Source of the DNA: Microbacterium ureisolvens
Lineage (GTDB): Bacteria > Actinomycetota > Actinomycetes > Actinomycetales > Microbacteriaceae
DNA: 64,000 bases
Reading direction: 5' to 3'
NCBI RefSeq assembly: GCF_015278315.1
Contig: NZ_JADIJE010000003.1
Location: 186,001 to 250,000, forward strand
Part shown: positions 47,830-57,177 of the stretch, piece after piece
How positions within the stretch are numbered: the first letter of the stretch is position 1
Layout of the letters: the number at the start of each line of letters is the position of its first letter
Notes under the pieces: model-generated
What the model was told of the DNA's origin: nothing
Seen by the model: the letters and a program-made list of their open reading frames with translations, nothing else
Database searches by the model: none
Position numbers and translations under genes: made by a program

Positions 47830-48276
47830 ATGAACGAACAGGCGCAGCCCGCCTCGCTGTACGTGCAGATTCCGTACCGCGACGCGCCCGCCGCGCTTCG
47901 CTGGCTGGAGCAGGCGTTCGGTCTCACCACGACGATGGAATGGCCCGACGACGACGGTGGCATCCAGCATGCCGAGATGCGCCTCGGCGACGCGGCGTTC
48001 ACAGTCTTCTCCGATCGCGCCGGGTACGTCCGCCCCGAGCCGCGGGGCGATTCCGTCGGATTCGGCGTGGCCTTCACTCTCGCCTCAGCCGATGAGGTCG
48101 ACCGGATCTTCGACTCCGCGATCGCGGCCGGTGCGGTCGCGGTCATCGAGCCGACCGACACCGAGTGGGGAAACCACCGCTGCCGGGTGCGCGATCCGGA
48201 GGGATACGAGTGGACGTTCGGCACCCACAAGCCCGGCGTCCCGGCGGAGTGGTCGGACGCCGACCAGGAGTGGTGA
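47830..48276 (+). CDS. VOC-family (glyoxalase/bleomycin-resistance-like) protein
   Basis: 148 residues with paired beta-alpha-beta-beta-beta modules: SLYVQIPYRDAPAALRWLEQAFGL, HAEMRLGDAAFTVFSD, then FTLASADEVDRIFDSAIAAGA and WGNHRCRVRDPEGYEWTFGTH. This is the PhnB-like group of the vicinal-oxygen-chelate superfamily. GAGGAGCTTTC precedes the ATG. Substrate unknown. Confidence 0.88.
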   Translation: MNEQAQPASLYVQIPYRDAPAALRWLEQAFGLTTTMEWPDDDGGIQHAEMRLGDAAFTVFSDRAGYVRPEPRGDSVGFGVAFTLASADEVDRIFDSAIAAGAVAVIEPTDTEWGNHRCRVRDPEGYEWTFGTHKPGVPAEWSDADQEW

Positions 48277-48385
48277 CCCGGCCAGCGCGCGCCTGATCCG
48301 GCGGCGGATCCTCGGGAGGCGCACGAGCTCCGGCCGCTGGATCAGGGTCTCGACTTTGCCGGCGGCGAATACCGGTTCAGCCCGG

Positions 48386-48601
48386 CTATTCGGCGGGCTT
48401 CTCCACCCACGAGACCATGAGGTACGGGCTGTAGACGAAGACGACGTTGTCACCCTTCCACGGGATCTCGATCAGTCCCTTGCCGGCGTCCATCGCCGCC
48501 ATGATCTGAGAGTGGACGGGTTCCCACTCGCTCGCGCTCGCGAAGCGGAACTTCCGGTAGGCCGTCTCCGGGCCGATGTACAGCGTCACATCCGATGCCA
48601 T
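48386..48601 (-). CDS. Small hypothetical protein
   Basis: 71 residues (MASDVTLYIGPETAYRKFRFASASEWEP..., ending VSWVEKPAE). Strand-rich with KGDNVVFVYSPYLMVSWVEKP at the end; no membrane segment or known motif. Open frame, sensible composition and a gap between neighbours support it, but no family is recognised. Confidence 0.55.
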   Translation of the reverse strand: MASDVTLYIGPETAYRKFRFASASEWEPVHSQIMAAMDAGKGLIEIPWKGDNVVFVYSPYLMVSWVEKPAE

Positions 48602-48703
48602 GCAACGGACTCTATCGAGGGCGCGGAAGGGGAGTGAGCCGGGATTGTGGTGACCGCGAGAGAAGAAGCACGGACGGAGACATCCGCCCCACCGCGTCCA
48701 CGC

Positions 48704-49672
48704 TCACCGACTCCTGGCTGTGGACTCTCGCGCGACGAGGGTGAAGTCGGTCCCGTCCAGGGTCAGCAGACGCTCGTCGGGTGAAGCGGCGGTGATGATC
48801 TCCACCGCCCGCAGCGCGATGTCCTCGAGCGGAGAGTCGACCGACGTCAGGCGCGGAACGGTGTACTCGGCGGCGCGCCCGAACTCGAGCGCCACGACAG
48901 CGACATCATCGGGGATGCTGAGACCGAGGTCTGCGGCCGCGCGCAGGATGGGCGCGGCGTGCACGGGGGAGTCCACGACGACCCCGTCGGGACGATCCGG
49001 AGTCGACAGGAGTTCGCGGGCGGCGTCGTAGGCCGCCGACTCCGCCCCGGCAACGCGGACCACGGGCGCCTGCGCGGGATCCGTGTCGTGCGCGGCGAGC
49101 GCCTGGTTCCACCCCTTGTCTCGGCGGCGCGTCGTCAGCGCTTCCTCGTCGGCGCTCAGTCTGGCCAGCCGGCGGCAGCCGACGGCGAGGAGATGCTCCA
49201 CGGCGGCGACGGTGCTCTCGATCGCGACGACGGGGCGGTCGACCACGAGCACGGGCATCCCGAGATCGCCGGCCCAGGCGAGATCCTGCGCGGGGTTGAC
49301 GCTCATGAGAACAACCCCGTCCACCTGTCGGCTCGCGAGGTCGGTCAGGTGCTCGCGCTCGACGTCGACATCGCCGTTGGAAGTCGCGACGATCACGCTG
49401 AGACCGCGCGCGTAGGCGATCTCCGTGATCCGCTGCGTCATCACGGAGAAATACGCCAGGGCGATCTCGGGCAGCACGAACCCGATCGAGTTCGTGGTGC
49501 GGGTGCGCATGAACCGCGCGATGTTGTTCCGCCGGTAGCCCAACTCGTCGATCGCGGCCAGGACACGCGCCCGGGCTGCGGCCGAAACGGGGCGCGGGCC
49601 GTCGTTGAGCACGTAGGAGACGACGGCACTCGACACCCCTGCGGCGCGGGCGACATCGTTGCGGGTGACCAT
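48704..49672 (-). CDS. LacI-family transcriptional regulator 1
   Basis: 322 residues. Helix-turn-helix and hinge in residues 1-58 (TRNDVARAAGVSSAVVSYVLNDGPRPVS), then a periplasmic-binding-type sugar-sensing domain (GFVLPEIALAYFSVMTQRITEIA). Divergent from the PfkB kinase gene across a 121-bp region with two 14-bp operators. Its DNA-reading helix is the same as that of LacI 2 (55364), so both probably recognise the same sequence. Likely a repressor of the sugar cluster. Confidence 0.92.
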   Translation of the reverse strand: MVTRNDVARAAGVSSAVVSYVLNDGPRPVSAAARARVLAAIDELGYRRNNIARFMRTRTTNSIGFVLPEIALAYFSVMTQRITEIAYARGLSVIVATSNGDVDVEREHLTDLASRQVDGVVLMSVNPAQDLAWAGDLGMPVLVVDRPVVAIESTVAAVEHLLAVGCRRLARLSADEEALTTRRRDKGWNQALAAHDTDPAQAPVVRVAGAESAAYDAARELLSTPDRPDGVVVDSPVHAAPILRAAADLGLSIPDDVAVVALEFGRAAEYTVPRLTSVDSPLEDIALRAVEIITAASPDERLLTLDGTDFTLVARESTARSR

Positions 49673-49742
49673 GACGTGATCCTACGGCGGCACCCAGCCG
49701 CCCCATCCTCAGAAGAAATCGCGCGCAGGGCTTGCATTCTTA

Positions 49743-49756
49743 TCTACTCGTGTAGA
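49743..49756. promoter_or_regulatory. LacI-type operator 1 in the promoter of the kinase operon
   Basis: TCTACTCGTGTAGA, a palindrome with central CG flanked by TCTAC/GTAGA. It lies in the spacer between TTGCAT (49732-49737) and GATACT (49755-49760), so binding would block the promoter. Confidence 0.7.
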
Positions 49757-49763
49757 TACTTGG

Positions 49764-49777
49764 TCTACACGAGTTGA
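49764..49777. promoter_or_regulatory. LacI-type operator 2
   Basis: TCTACACGAGTTGA, 21 bp (two helical turns) from operator 1, between LacI 1 and the kinase gene. Confidence 0.65.
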
Positions 49778-49793
49778 CAATGGAGTAGACGAC

Positions 49794-50714
49794 ATGAGCA
49801 ACGGCGCTGAGAACACCGGTCGGGTGTTCGTTTTCGGCTCTGCGAACAACGACCACGTCCTGGCGGTCGAAGAGTTCCCGCAGGCCGGTGAGACGGTGCT
49901 CTCACGTTCGTACTCCGTCGGACTCGGCGGAAAGGGAGCCAACCAGGCGGTGGCTGCGGCCCGCGCAGGCGGCTCCGTCGCCTTCGTCGGTTCAGTCGGG
50001 TCCGACCAGGCGGGCGAGGCGATCCTCGCCAACTTCGCCGAACACGGGATCGACGCTCGGGGCACTGCACGCAGTCGGCAGGAGGCGACAGGCGTCGCGA
50101 TCGTGCTGGTGAACTCTCACGGAAGCAACGAGATCGTCGTCGCGGCCGGCGCCAATGCCGACCTCGCCGCGTCCACCGTCGAAGAGGCGCTCGCCGGCAT
50201 CGGCACTCAGGACGTCGTCGTCGTCCAGTGCGAGATCCCGATCCCGCGCGTCGAGCAGATCATCCGCGGAGGCGCTCGTCAAGGAGCCACTGTCGTGGTC
50301 AACCTCGCACCGTACGCAGAGCTCCAGCGATCCAGCTTCGACGAGGTGGACCTGCTCATCGTCAACGAGTCGGAGGCACGCGCGCTCCTGGGCTCGCAGG
50401 TACCCGAGCACCAGCTTGCAGAAGAGGTCGTCGCGGCTGTCGGATGCGGCTGCGTGGTCACCCTCGGTGAGCACGGCTCCGTGTACGCCTCGCCGCACAG
50501 CCGCGCCGCGCATGTCCCTGCGGTCGCGGTCGAGGACGTCGTGGACACCACAGGTGCCGGCGACGTCTACGTGGGCACGCTCGCGGCGGCACTGGCCCGC
50601 CGCGACGACATCGTCGCGGCGATGGAGCTCGCCACGGCCGCCGCGGCGCTGTCCGTCTCAAGCCGGGGCGCGCAATCTCCGCGCGACCCGGAGGCCGCCC
50701 AGGCGGTCGCCTGA
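49794..50714 (+). CDS. PfkB-family carbohydrate kinase, ribokinase-like
   Basis: 306 residues: N-terminal GSANNDHVLAVEEFPQAGET and GGKGANQAVAAARAG (sugar binding), C-terminal DTTGAGDVYVGTLAAAL (PfkB signature 2 with catalytic Asp). It phosphorylates a furanose or ketose in the cytoplasm. It is the first gene of the ABC-importer operon, immediately downstream of the LacI operators. The substrate (ribose, a ketopentose or an erythrulose-type sugar) cannot be decided. Confidence 0.9.
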   Translation: MSNGAENTGRVFVFGSANNDHVLAVEEFPQAGETVLSRSYSVGLGGKGANQAVAAARAGGSVAFVGSVGSDQAGEAILANFAEHGIDARGTARSRQEATGVAIVLVNSHGSNEIVVAAGANADLAASTVEEALAGIGTQDVVVVQCEIPIPRVEQIIRGGARQGATVVVNLAPYAELQRSSFDEVDLLIVNESEARALLGSQVPEHQLAEEVVAAVGCGCVVTLGEHGSVYASPHSRAAHVPAVAVEDVVDTTGAGDVYVGTLAAALARRDDIVAAMELATAAAALSVSSRGAQSPRDPEAAQAVA

Positions 50715-50784
50715 AGCATCACAACCCCCGCGATCCCCTCGAACGCATGACCCGAGATCGCATCTCAACGAAGAGGAGCACAAC

Positions 50785-52101
50785 ATGACGAAGAAGTACA
50801 CCCGCATCGCCGCCGTCGCGGCTGTGGCCGCCGGCGCCGTCGCGCTGACCGCGTGCGGTGGAGGAGGTCCCTCGTCCGAGGCATCGGGCGAGGTCGAAGG
50901 CGGCATCGGCTACGGATTCTGGGGCACACCTGCCCGCGCCGAGAAGGCCGACGCCGTGATCGAGCTGTTCCAGTCCGAGTACCCCGATGCCTCGGTGGAG
51001 GGTGAGGTGGCCGACTACTACGCCTACATCGAGCGGCTCACCGTGCGGGCTGCGGGAGGCGACCTGCCCTGCGCCACCGGATCGCAGAGCACGTTCTTCG
51101 CGCAGTACGCCGACAACGGCGTCCTGCGGTCCCTCGACGACCTCATCGAGTCCGGACAGATCGACGTCAGCGGGATCCCCGACGATGTGCTCGCGGCGGG
51201 CCAGATCGATGGCGAGCAGTTCATGATCCCCACCGGCACCTTCGTACGACTCCTCGCCTACAACGCCGACATGGTCGCGACCGCCGGTGTGGACGCGCCG
51301 ACGAACGACATGACGTGGGAGGAGTACGCCGACTGGCTGGCCGATGTGCAGGCGACCCTGCCCGCGGGCGTCTACGCCGCTGAGAACGAGGGCGGACTGA
51401 TGTTCACCTTCTCGTCTTGGGTCATCGGCCACGGAGGCGAGGTCTTCACCGAAGACAACGAACTCGGCTTCGACAAGGAGATGCTGGCGGACTACTTCCA
51501 GTACTGGCTCGATCTCAACGACGCGGGTGTGATCCTGCCTCCGTCATCCATCCCCGAGCAGAACGGCGCGCTCGAGCTCACGCCCATGGCCGTCGGCACG
51601 GCCGTGGCGGGGACCCGCGACATCCCGCACATCTACATCACCGAGCAGGCGCTCGCGGGTGCGGGCAAGCCCGCGAGCATCGAGCAGGTCTCCATCCCCA
51701 GCGAGGATGCGGATCAGTCGGCCAACATCCTCGGTTCGAACGGCATCTCCATCCCGGAGGCCTGTGACAACGTGCCGACCGCAGCCGCATGGATCGACTT
51801 CTTCGCCAACGACGTCGACGCGGCTCTGGCTTTCCAGTCCGACAACGGCATCCTCACCAACACCGACGCACAGGACGCCCTGCTCGACGACGCCGAGACG
51901 CCTGAGGGTGTCAAGCAGAACGTCACCATCCTGCGGGAGCTCACGGAATCAGGCGACCTCACCACGTCTCGTTACCCGGCGGGACTCAACACCATCAGCA
52001 ATGAACTGCTGCGCCTGTACCAGTCGGTGGCGTTCGGCGAGATGACGGTCGATGCAGCTGTCGACGCCTTCTTCACGTCGGCCGAAGACGCGCTGAACTG
52101 A
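50785..52101 (+). CDS. Sugar ABC transporter substrate-binding lipoprotein
   Basis: 438 residues, family 1 extracellular solute-binding protein. Signal peptide with lipobox LTAC (Cys about 24), then GYGFWGTPARAEKADAVIELFQSEYPDASVEGE; aromatic residues typical of sugar pockets occur throughout (YADWLADVQ, FSSWVIGHGGEVF). AAGAGGAGCACAAC sets ATG 50785; the much longer open frame covering the kinase is not real. It delivers sugar to the two permeases that follow. No ATPase is encoded nearby; a shared MsiK-type ATPase elsewhere is likely. Confidence 0.92.
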   Translation: MTKKYTRIAAVAAVAAGAVALTACGGGGPSSEASGEVEGGIGYGFWGTPARAEKADAVIELFQSEYPDASVEGEVADYYAYIERLTVRAAGGDLPCATGSQSTFFAQYADNGVLRSLDDLIESGQIDVSGIPDDVLAAGQIDGEQFMIPTGTFVRLLAYNADMVATAGVDAPTNDMTWEEYADWLADVQATLPAGVYAAENEGGLMFTFSSWVIGHGGEVFTEDNELGFDKEMLADYFQYWLDLNDAGVILPPSSIPEQNGALELTPMAVGTAVAGTRDIPHIYITEQALAGAGKPASIEQVSIPSEDADQSANILGSNGISIPEACDNVPTAAAWIDFFANDVDAALAFQSDNGILTNTDAQDALLDDAETPEGVKQNVTILRELTESGDLTTSRYPAGLNTISNELLRLYQSVAFGEMTVDAAVDAFFTSAEDALN

Positions 52102-52112
52102 CGGACCCGATC

Positions 52113-53060
52113 ATGACCACCACCCTCGAGCGCCCGGTCGCTGCCGCGCCGACTGCATCGCGCAGCGGCCGGGCGCGCCGCCGGCGCGAGAACATCGCCG
52201 GCTACGCCTTCATGACGCCGTGGCTGCTGGGCTTCGTCTTCATCATCGGCGGTCCCGTCGTCGTCTCGCTCTACCTCTCCTTCACCGACTACGCGGTGAT
52301 CGGAGACGCGGAGTGGATCGGCATCGAGAACTACGTGCGGATGTTCACCTCCGACCCGAGGTTCTGGGCGGCGCTGCGCGTCACGCTCATCTACCTGCTG
52401 GTGTCGGTCCCGCTGGTGCAGATCTTCGCGTTGTTCCTCGCGACGATGCTGAATCGCGGCATCCGCGGGCTTCCGATCTATCGCGCCGTCTTCTACGTCC
52501 CCTCGCTCATCGGCGGAAGTGTCGCGATCGCGATCCTCTGGCGGTTCATCTTCGAGAGCGACGGGCTGCTGAACAACGTGCTCGCCGTCATCGGGATCGA
52601 GACGAGCTACTCGTGGATCGGCACGCCCTCGACCGCCCTCAGCACGCTGATCATCCTCAACATCTGGCAGTTCGGCGCCGCGATGATCATCTATCTCGCG
52701 GGGCTGAAGAACATCCCCACGGAGCTCTACGAGGCCGCACGGGTCGACGGCGCCACCACGTGGCGGCAGTTCGTGTCGATCACGCTGCCGATGCTCAGCC
52801 CGGTGATCTTCTTCAACGTACTGATGAACGTCGTCGCGGCATTCCAGGCGTTCAACTCGGCCTACGTCGTCTCGAACGGCACCGGAGGACCGGCCGACTC
52901 GACCCTCTTCTACACGCTGTACCTCTACCAGCGAGGCTTCGTCGACTTCGACATGGGCTACGCATCGGCGCTCGGATGGGTGCTGCTGATCATCAGCGGG
53001 GCCGTCGCCGCGCTGCTGTTCGTCCTCAGCCGCCGCGTCGTCTATTACGGAGACGAGTGA
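52113..53060 (+). CDS. Sugar ABC transporter permease (MalF-like)
   Basis: 315 residues with six hydrophobic segments and the EAA loop YEAARVDGATTWRQFVSITLPML. The N-terminus is Arg-rich and cytoplasmic. It forms a heterodimer with the next gene product, which starts 1 base after the stop. Confidence 0.92.
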   Translation: MTTTLERPVAAAPTASRSGRARRRRENIAGYAFMTPWLLGFVFIIGGPVVVSLYLSFTDYAVIGDAEWIGIENYVRMFTSDPRFWAALRVTLIYLLVSVPLVQIFALFLATMLNRGIRGLPIYRAVFYVPSLIGGSVAIAILWRFIFESDGLLNNVLAVIGIETSYSWIGTPSTALSTLIILNIWQFGAAMIIYLAGLKNIPTELYEAARVDGATTWRQFVSITLPMLSPVIFFNVLMNVVAAFQAFNSAYVVSNGTGGPADSTLFYTLYLYQRGFVDFDMGYASALGWVLLIISGAVAALLFVLSRRVVYYGDE

Positions 53061-53061
53061 G

Positions 53062-53973
53062 ATGACCACCATCACCGAGACCGAGGCGGTCGTCGTCCCG
53101 CCGCTGCACAAGCGCGGACGCCGGGGCGACCGGCCACGCCCGATCGGCAAGCGGCAGTTCTACCGTCACCTGATGCTCATCGCCATGGCGTCGGTCATGT
53201 TCTACCCGCTGCTGTGGATGCTCGGCGCGTCGTTCCGCGACGACTCGCAGATCAACGATCCCGGGTTCTGGCCGGGCGAATACTTCACGCTCGAAGGCTA
53301 CGAGCAGGGCTTCGCCGGGGTCGCAGGAACACCGTTCTGGCGCTTCATCCTGAACTCCCTGCTGGTGTCGGGGCTCTGCGTGCTCGCGAACCTCATCGCC
53401 TGCTCGCTCACCGCCTACGCCTTCGCCCGGATCGATTTCAAGTTCAAGAAGATCTGGTTCGCGGTCATGCTGGCCACCCTGATGCTGCCCCATCACGTGA
53501 TCCTGATCCCGCAGTACATCCTGTTCCGCGAGTTCGACTGGATCAACACGTACCTGCCGTTCGTGGTGCCGAAGATCCTCGCCACCGACGCGTTCTTCAT
53601 CTTCCTGCTCGTGCAGTTCTTCCGGGCCATTCCCCGGGAGCTCGACGAAGCGGCGCGGATCGACGGCTGCGGGCACGTCGGCATCTTCTTCAGGGTCATC
53701 CTGCCCCTGTCGAAGCCGGCACTGGCGACGACGGCGATCTTCACCTTCATCTACAGCTGGAACGACTTCTTCACCCCGCTGATCTACCTCACCGACACGG
53801 AGCTCTACACGGTCCCGCTGGCGCTGCGGTCGTTCATCGACGCCACCTCGTACTCCGCCTTCGGCGCGCTGTTCGCGATGAGCATCGTCTCGCTCCTCCC
53901 GGTGCTGGGCATCTTCATCGCCTTCCAGCGGCTGCTCGTCGAGGGCATCGCCACCTCCGGACTGAAAGGCTGA
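53062..53973 (+). CDS. Sugar ABC transporter permease (MalG-like)
   Basis: 303 residues, six hydrophobic segments, EAA loop DEAARIDGCGHVGIFFRVILPLSKP. Partner of the preceding permease. The RpiB-like gene follows after 1 base. Confidence 0.92.
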   Translation: MTTITETEAVVVPPLHKRGRRGDRPRPIGKRQFYRHLMLIAMASVMFYPLLWMLGASFRDDSQINDPGFWPGEYFTLEGYEQGFAGVAGTPFWRFILNSLLVSGLCVLANLIACSLTAYAFARIDFKFKKIWFAVMLATLMLPHHVILIPQYILFREFDWINTYLPFVVPKILATDAFFIFLLVQFFRAIPRELDEAARIDGCGHVGIFFRVILPLSKPALATTAIFTFIYSWNDFFTPLIYLTDTELYTVPLALRSFIDATSYSAFGALFAMSIVSLLPVLGIFIAFQRLLVEGIATSGLKG

Positions 53974-53974
53974 C

Positions 53975-54466
53975 ATGCGCATCGCACTCTCCAATGACCA
54001 CGCCGGCTTCGTGCTGAAGCCATTCGTGAAGGACTTCCTCGAGGCGTCCGGTCACGAGGTGATCGACGTCGGCACCCAGAACGACGAGCCGGTGGACTTC
54101 CCGGTGATGACGCAGCGGGTCACGTCCCTCGTCGCATCTGGTGAGGCCGACCGCGGCATCCTCGTCTGCGGCACCGGCGTGGGGGCGGCGATCGCCGCCA
54201 ACAAGGTGCCCGGAATCCGGGCGGCCGTCATCCACGACACGTACGTCGCCCGTCAGGGGGTCGAGCACGACGACGTCAACGTCGCGTGCCTGGGCGCCTG
54301 GATCGTCGGACGCAAGATCGCCGAGGACGTCATCACGGCCTACCTCGACGCCCGGTTCAGCACCGACCCAGACTTCCGGCGGCGCGTCGCGCAGCTCGCC
54401 GACATGGAAGCGGCCACCCGCGAGGCGCAGAGCCTCGTGGGCGGCCGGCACGACGGAGCCCGCTAG
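53975..54466 (+). CDS. RpiB/LacAB-family sugar-phosphate isomerase
   Basis: 163 residues. NDHAGFVLKPFVKDFL at the start, catalytic Cys in GILVCGTGVGAAIAANK, and the phosphate/ring-opening His and Arg in VIHDTYVARQGVEHDDVNVACLGAW. RpiB proteins interconvert aldose and ketose 5-phosphates (ribose-5-P, allose-6-P, erythrulose-4-P). With the PfkB kinase it suggests phosphorylation followed by isomerisation. Being inside the importer operon, it is probably not the housekeeping ribose-5-P isomerase. Confidence 0.88.
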   Translation: MRIALSNDHAGFVLKPFVKDFLEASGHEVIDVGTQNDEPVDFPVMTQRVTSLVASGEADRGILVCGTGVGAAIAANKVPGIRAAVIHDTYVARQGVEHDDVNVACLGAWIVGRKIAEDVITAYLDARFSTDPDFRRRVAQLADMEAATREAQSLVGGRHDGAR

Positions 54467-54527
54467 CTCCTGCGCACCCGCCCGCGTCGCCGACGCGGAC
54501 ACCATCAACAACGAAAGGTTACACATC

Positions 54528-55304
54528 ATGGCTCTCTCCGCTGAGCGGAAGAAGGAAGTCCTCGAGATCGTCAAGAACCTGCGGGTGACCGACATCCGCG
54601 ACGGGATGGACTGGATGGGGCGCCACCACTTCGGAACGGTCTCGCCCGAGATCCGCCCGCTGTGGCGCACGAAGGCGGCAGGGTTCGCGCACACCATGCG
54701 CCATATCCCGACGCAGCAGGTCGTGCCGACGATGACCCCCGAGCAGTACACCGAGTACGCCTACGAGTACTGGTACGGCAAGGTCTTCGCCAACGACATG
54801 GCCGACCTCATCGACGACACCACGTTCCTGGTGGTCGACACGTGCAACACCCAGACGCCGGCCGTCGGCTCGATGGACTCGATGATCTGGGCCGCGCTCG
54901 GGGCGAAGGGCTGCCTCACCAACGGTGGCGCTCGCGACACCGACGAGACGCTCGAGTCCAAGCACCTGCCGGTCTGGTCGCGGTGGATCGTCCAGCCGAT
55001 GTACCAGGGCCGGGTCGAGTGGGGCGGCCACAGCATGCCGGTCGAGATCGGCGGGCAGCTGATCAACCCCGGCGACCTCATCGTCGCCGACGGTGACGGT
55101 GCGATCGTGGTCCCCGAGGACATCATCGACGGTGTCCTGAAGTACGCCATCCAGGAGTCCGAGCAGGACAAGATCGCCCGCGGTTACCTGTTCGACGCTC
55201 TCGGCATTCCGCGCAACGAGTCCACCGAGTCGAAGTTCGAGGTCGAGAAGCACCCCTTCGCGCCCACTGCCGAGACGCTGGCCAAGACGCTGCGTCGCGT
55301 CTGA
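54528..55304 (+). CDS. RraA-like family protein (HMG/CHA aldolase-type fold)
   Basis: 258 residues. The fold marker GAKGCLTNGGARDTDE corresponds to the GxxGxxxxGGxRD metal- and oxaloacetate-binding motif of RraA-like aldolases/decarboxylases. It has a longer N-terminal part (RKKEVLEIVKNLRVTDIRDGMDWMGRHHFG) and a C-terminal extension than RraA itself (about 160 residues). GAAAGGTTACACATC sets ATG 54528. The catabolic cluster context suggests aldol cleavage or decarboxylation of a sugar-acid intermediate rather than RNase E control. Confidence 0.82.
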   Translation: MALSAERKKEVLEIVKNLRVTDIRDGMDWMGRHHFGTVSPEIRPLWRTKAAGFAHTMRHIPTQQVVPTMTPEQYTEYAYEYWYGKVFANDMADLIDDTTFLVVDTCNTQTPAVGSMDSMIWAALGAKGCLTNGGARDTDETLESKHLPVWSRWIVQPMYQGRVEWGGHSMPVEIGGQLINPGDLIVADGDGAIVVPEDIIDGVLKYAIQESEQDKIARGYLFDALGIPRNESTESKFEVEKHPFAPTAETLAKTLRRV

Positions 55305-55363
55305 GCCGGCCCAGCATGAGGGACGGGGCGGCGATCGCCCCGTCCCTCAGCGGAAGGAACACC

Positions 55364-56356
55364 GTGGCCGTCACGCGCAACGATGTCGCCCGCTCGGCGG
55401 GCGTCTCACCCGCCGTCGTCTCGTACGTGTTGAACGATGGTCCCCGTCCCGTCTCGGATGCCGCGCGGCGACGGGTCCTGGAGGCCGTCAAGCTGCTGGG
55501 TTATCGGCCGGACGGATTGGCCCGCTCGCTCCGGATGGGGCGGACGAAGACCGTCGGACTCGTCGTCCCCGATGCTTCGAACCCGTTCTTCGCCGAACTC
55601 GCCCGCTCCATCGAAGACGCGGCGTACGCGCGTGGATACGCGGTGATGGTCTGCAACAGCGCAGACGACGTCGAACGGGAGCGGACGTACATCGCATCGC
55701 TGGCGGAGCGCCGGATCGACGGGCTCATCCTGGTGTCGGCGACGAAGGAACATGATCTTTCCGACCTGACCGACCTCGCCATCCCGGTCGTCGCACTGGA
55801 CCGCTCTCCCGACGAGGCGCCCGTGTCGACGATCCGTGCCGACAACGAACGCGGCGCTCACGCGGGGACCGCTCATCTGATCGCACACGGGCACCGGGCG
55901 ATCGCCTTCGTCGGCGGTCCTGACACGGGCGTTTCGGATGCTCGCGAAGACGGCTGGCGGCGGGCGCTGTGTGAGGCGGATCTCGACGACTCCGGTGCGG
56001 ACCGGGCGTCGTTCAGCTTCGAGGGCGGCTACGCCGCCGCCCGATCCATCGTCGCACGGCCGCAACGACCGACCGCGGTCCTCGTGTCGTCCGACATCCA
56101 GGCCCTGGGGCTTCTGCGCGGGCTCGATCGGGCCGGCCTCCGCGTGCCGGACGACATCGCGGTGGTCGCGATCGACGGCACCACCGCTGGCGAGTTCGCC
56201 GTCCCACCCTTGAGCACGGTCGCCCAGCCGATCTCCGCCATGGGGGAGCAAGCGGTCAACCACCTCATCGACAACCCGAGTGAGGTCATCCACCGAGCGC
56301 TCGAGAACGCGCTCGTCCTGCGACGCAGCTGCGGATGTGAGGAGCAGAGCACATGA
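55364..56356 (+). CDS. LacI-family transcriptional regulator 2
   Basis: 330 residues. The GTG start is fixed by GGAAGGAACACC and by alignment with LacI 1. The helix-turn-helix reads TRNDVARSAGVSPAVVSYVLNDGPRPVS, differing from LacI 1 only at two positions, so the two should share operators; the sensing domains differ strongly (GLVVPDASNPFFAELARSIEDAAYARGY here). It overlaps the next SDR gene by ATGA and is therefore expressed with the catabolic genes. The C-terminal CGCEE is a short Cys pair of unknown meaning. Confidence 0.92.
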   Translation: MAVTRNDVARSAGVSPAVVSYVLNDGPRPVSDAARRRVLEAVKLLGYRPDGLARSLRMGRTKTVGLVVPDASNPFFAELARSIEDAAYARGYAVMVCNSADDVERERTYIASLAERRIDGLILVSATKEHDLSDLTDLAIPVVALDRSPDEAPVSTIRADNERGAHAGTAHLIAHGHRAIAFVGGPDTGVSDAREDGWRRALCEADLDDSGADRASFSFEGGYAAARSIVARPQRPTAVLVSSDIQALGLLRGLDRAGLRVPDDIAVVAIDGTTAGEFAVPPLSTVAQPISAMGEQAVNHLIDNPSEVIHRALENALVLRRSCGCEEQST

Positions 56357-57141
56357 ACGACGAACGAAACGCCCGCACGGCGATCGACTTCGCCTTCCAC
56401 GGGCAGGTCGCGATCGTCACCGGCGCCGGCAGCGGCATCGGGCGCGCCATCGCGCTCGAGCTGGCGCGCTCGCATGCCGCGGTGGGCTGCATCGACGTGA
56501 CGGCGGAGGGGGCCGCCGCCACCGCCGAGCTGATCCGTGAGGCGGGCGGCAGGGCGACGCCGGTGACCGCGGATGTCACTGATCCGGTCCAGCTCGAGCG
56601 TGCCGTAGAGGCCGTCGAACGCGCCCTGGGTCCACTCTCGCTCGCGGTGAATGCGGCCGGGATCGCCGGTGCCGCGCCGGCAGAGGAGATGTCGGCCGAG
56701 CAGTGGCGCAGAGTCATCGACATCGATCTCACGGGCGTCTTCTTCTCGGCGCAGGCCGAAGCCCGCGCGATCATCCGCAACGGCGGGGGCGCCATCGTGA
56801 ACATCGCGTCGATGTCGGCGACCATCGCCAACAGGGGACTCCACCAGGCGCACTACAACACCGCCAAGGCCGGAGTCGTCCATCTCGGACGCAGCCTCGC
56901 GTGGGAGTGGGCGCCTCACGGCGTGCGGGTCAACAGCGTGAGCCCCGGGTACACGTACACGCCCATGACGCAGCGCCCCGAGCAGGCATCCGCGATGGCC
57001 GGCTACGCGGCGGACACGCCGATGGGGCGCAATGCGCACCCGGAGGACATCGCCGGACCGGTGGCATTCCTTCTGAGCAGCGCCGCGGGGTACATCACGG
57101 GCGTCGACCTCCTGGTCGACGGCGGGCACGTGATCTGGTGA
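56353..57141 (+). CDS. SDR family oxidoreductase
   Basis: 262 residues: TGAGSGIG, NAAGIAG, catalytic Ser in NIASMSA, YNTAK, SPGYTYTPM. It resembles sugar-alcohol dehydrogenases of the SDR class. Translationally coupled to LacI 2 and 36 bp before the TIM-barrel gene. Probably oxidises an alditol or sugar of this cluster. Confidence 0.9.
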   Translation: MNDERNARTAIDFAFHGQVAIVTGAGSGIGRAIALELARSHAAVGCIDVTAEGAAATAELIREAGGRATPVTADVTDPVQLERAVEAVERALGPLSLAVNAAGIAGAAPAEEMSAEQWRRVIDIDLTGVFFSAQAEARAIIRNGGGAIVNIASMSATIANRGLHQAHYNTAKAGVVHLGRSLAWEWAPHGVRVNSVSPGYTYTPMTQRPEQASAMAGYAADTPMGRNAHPEDIAGPVAFLLSSAAGYITGVDLLVDGGHVIW

Positions 57142-57177
57142 CGACCCCTCACCGACGCGACGACACGAAGGAGACCG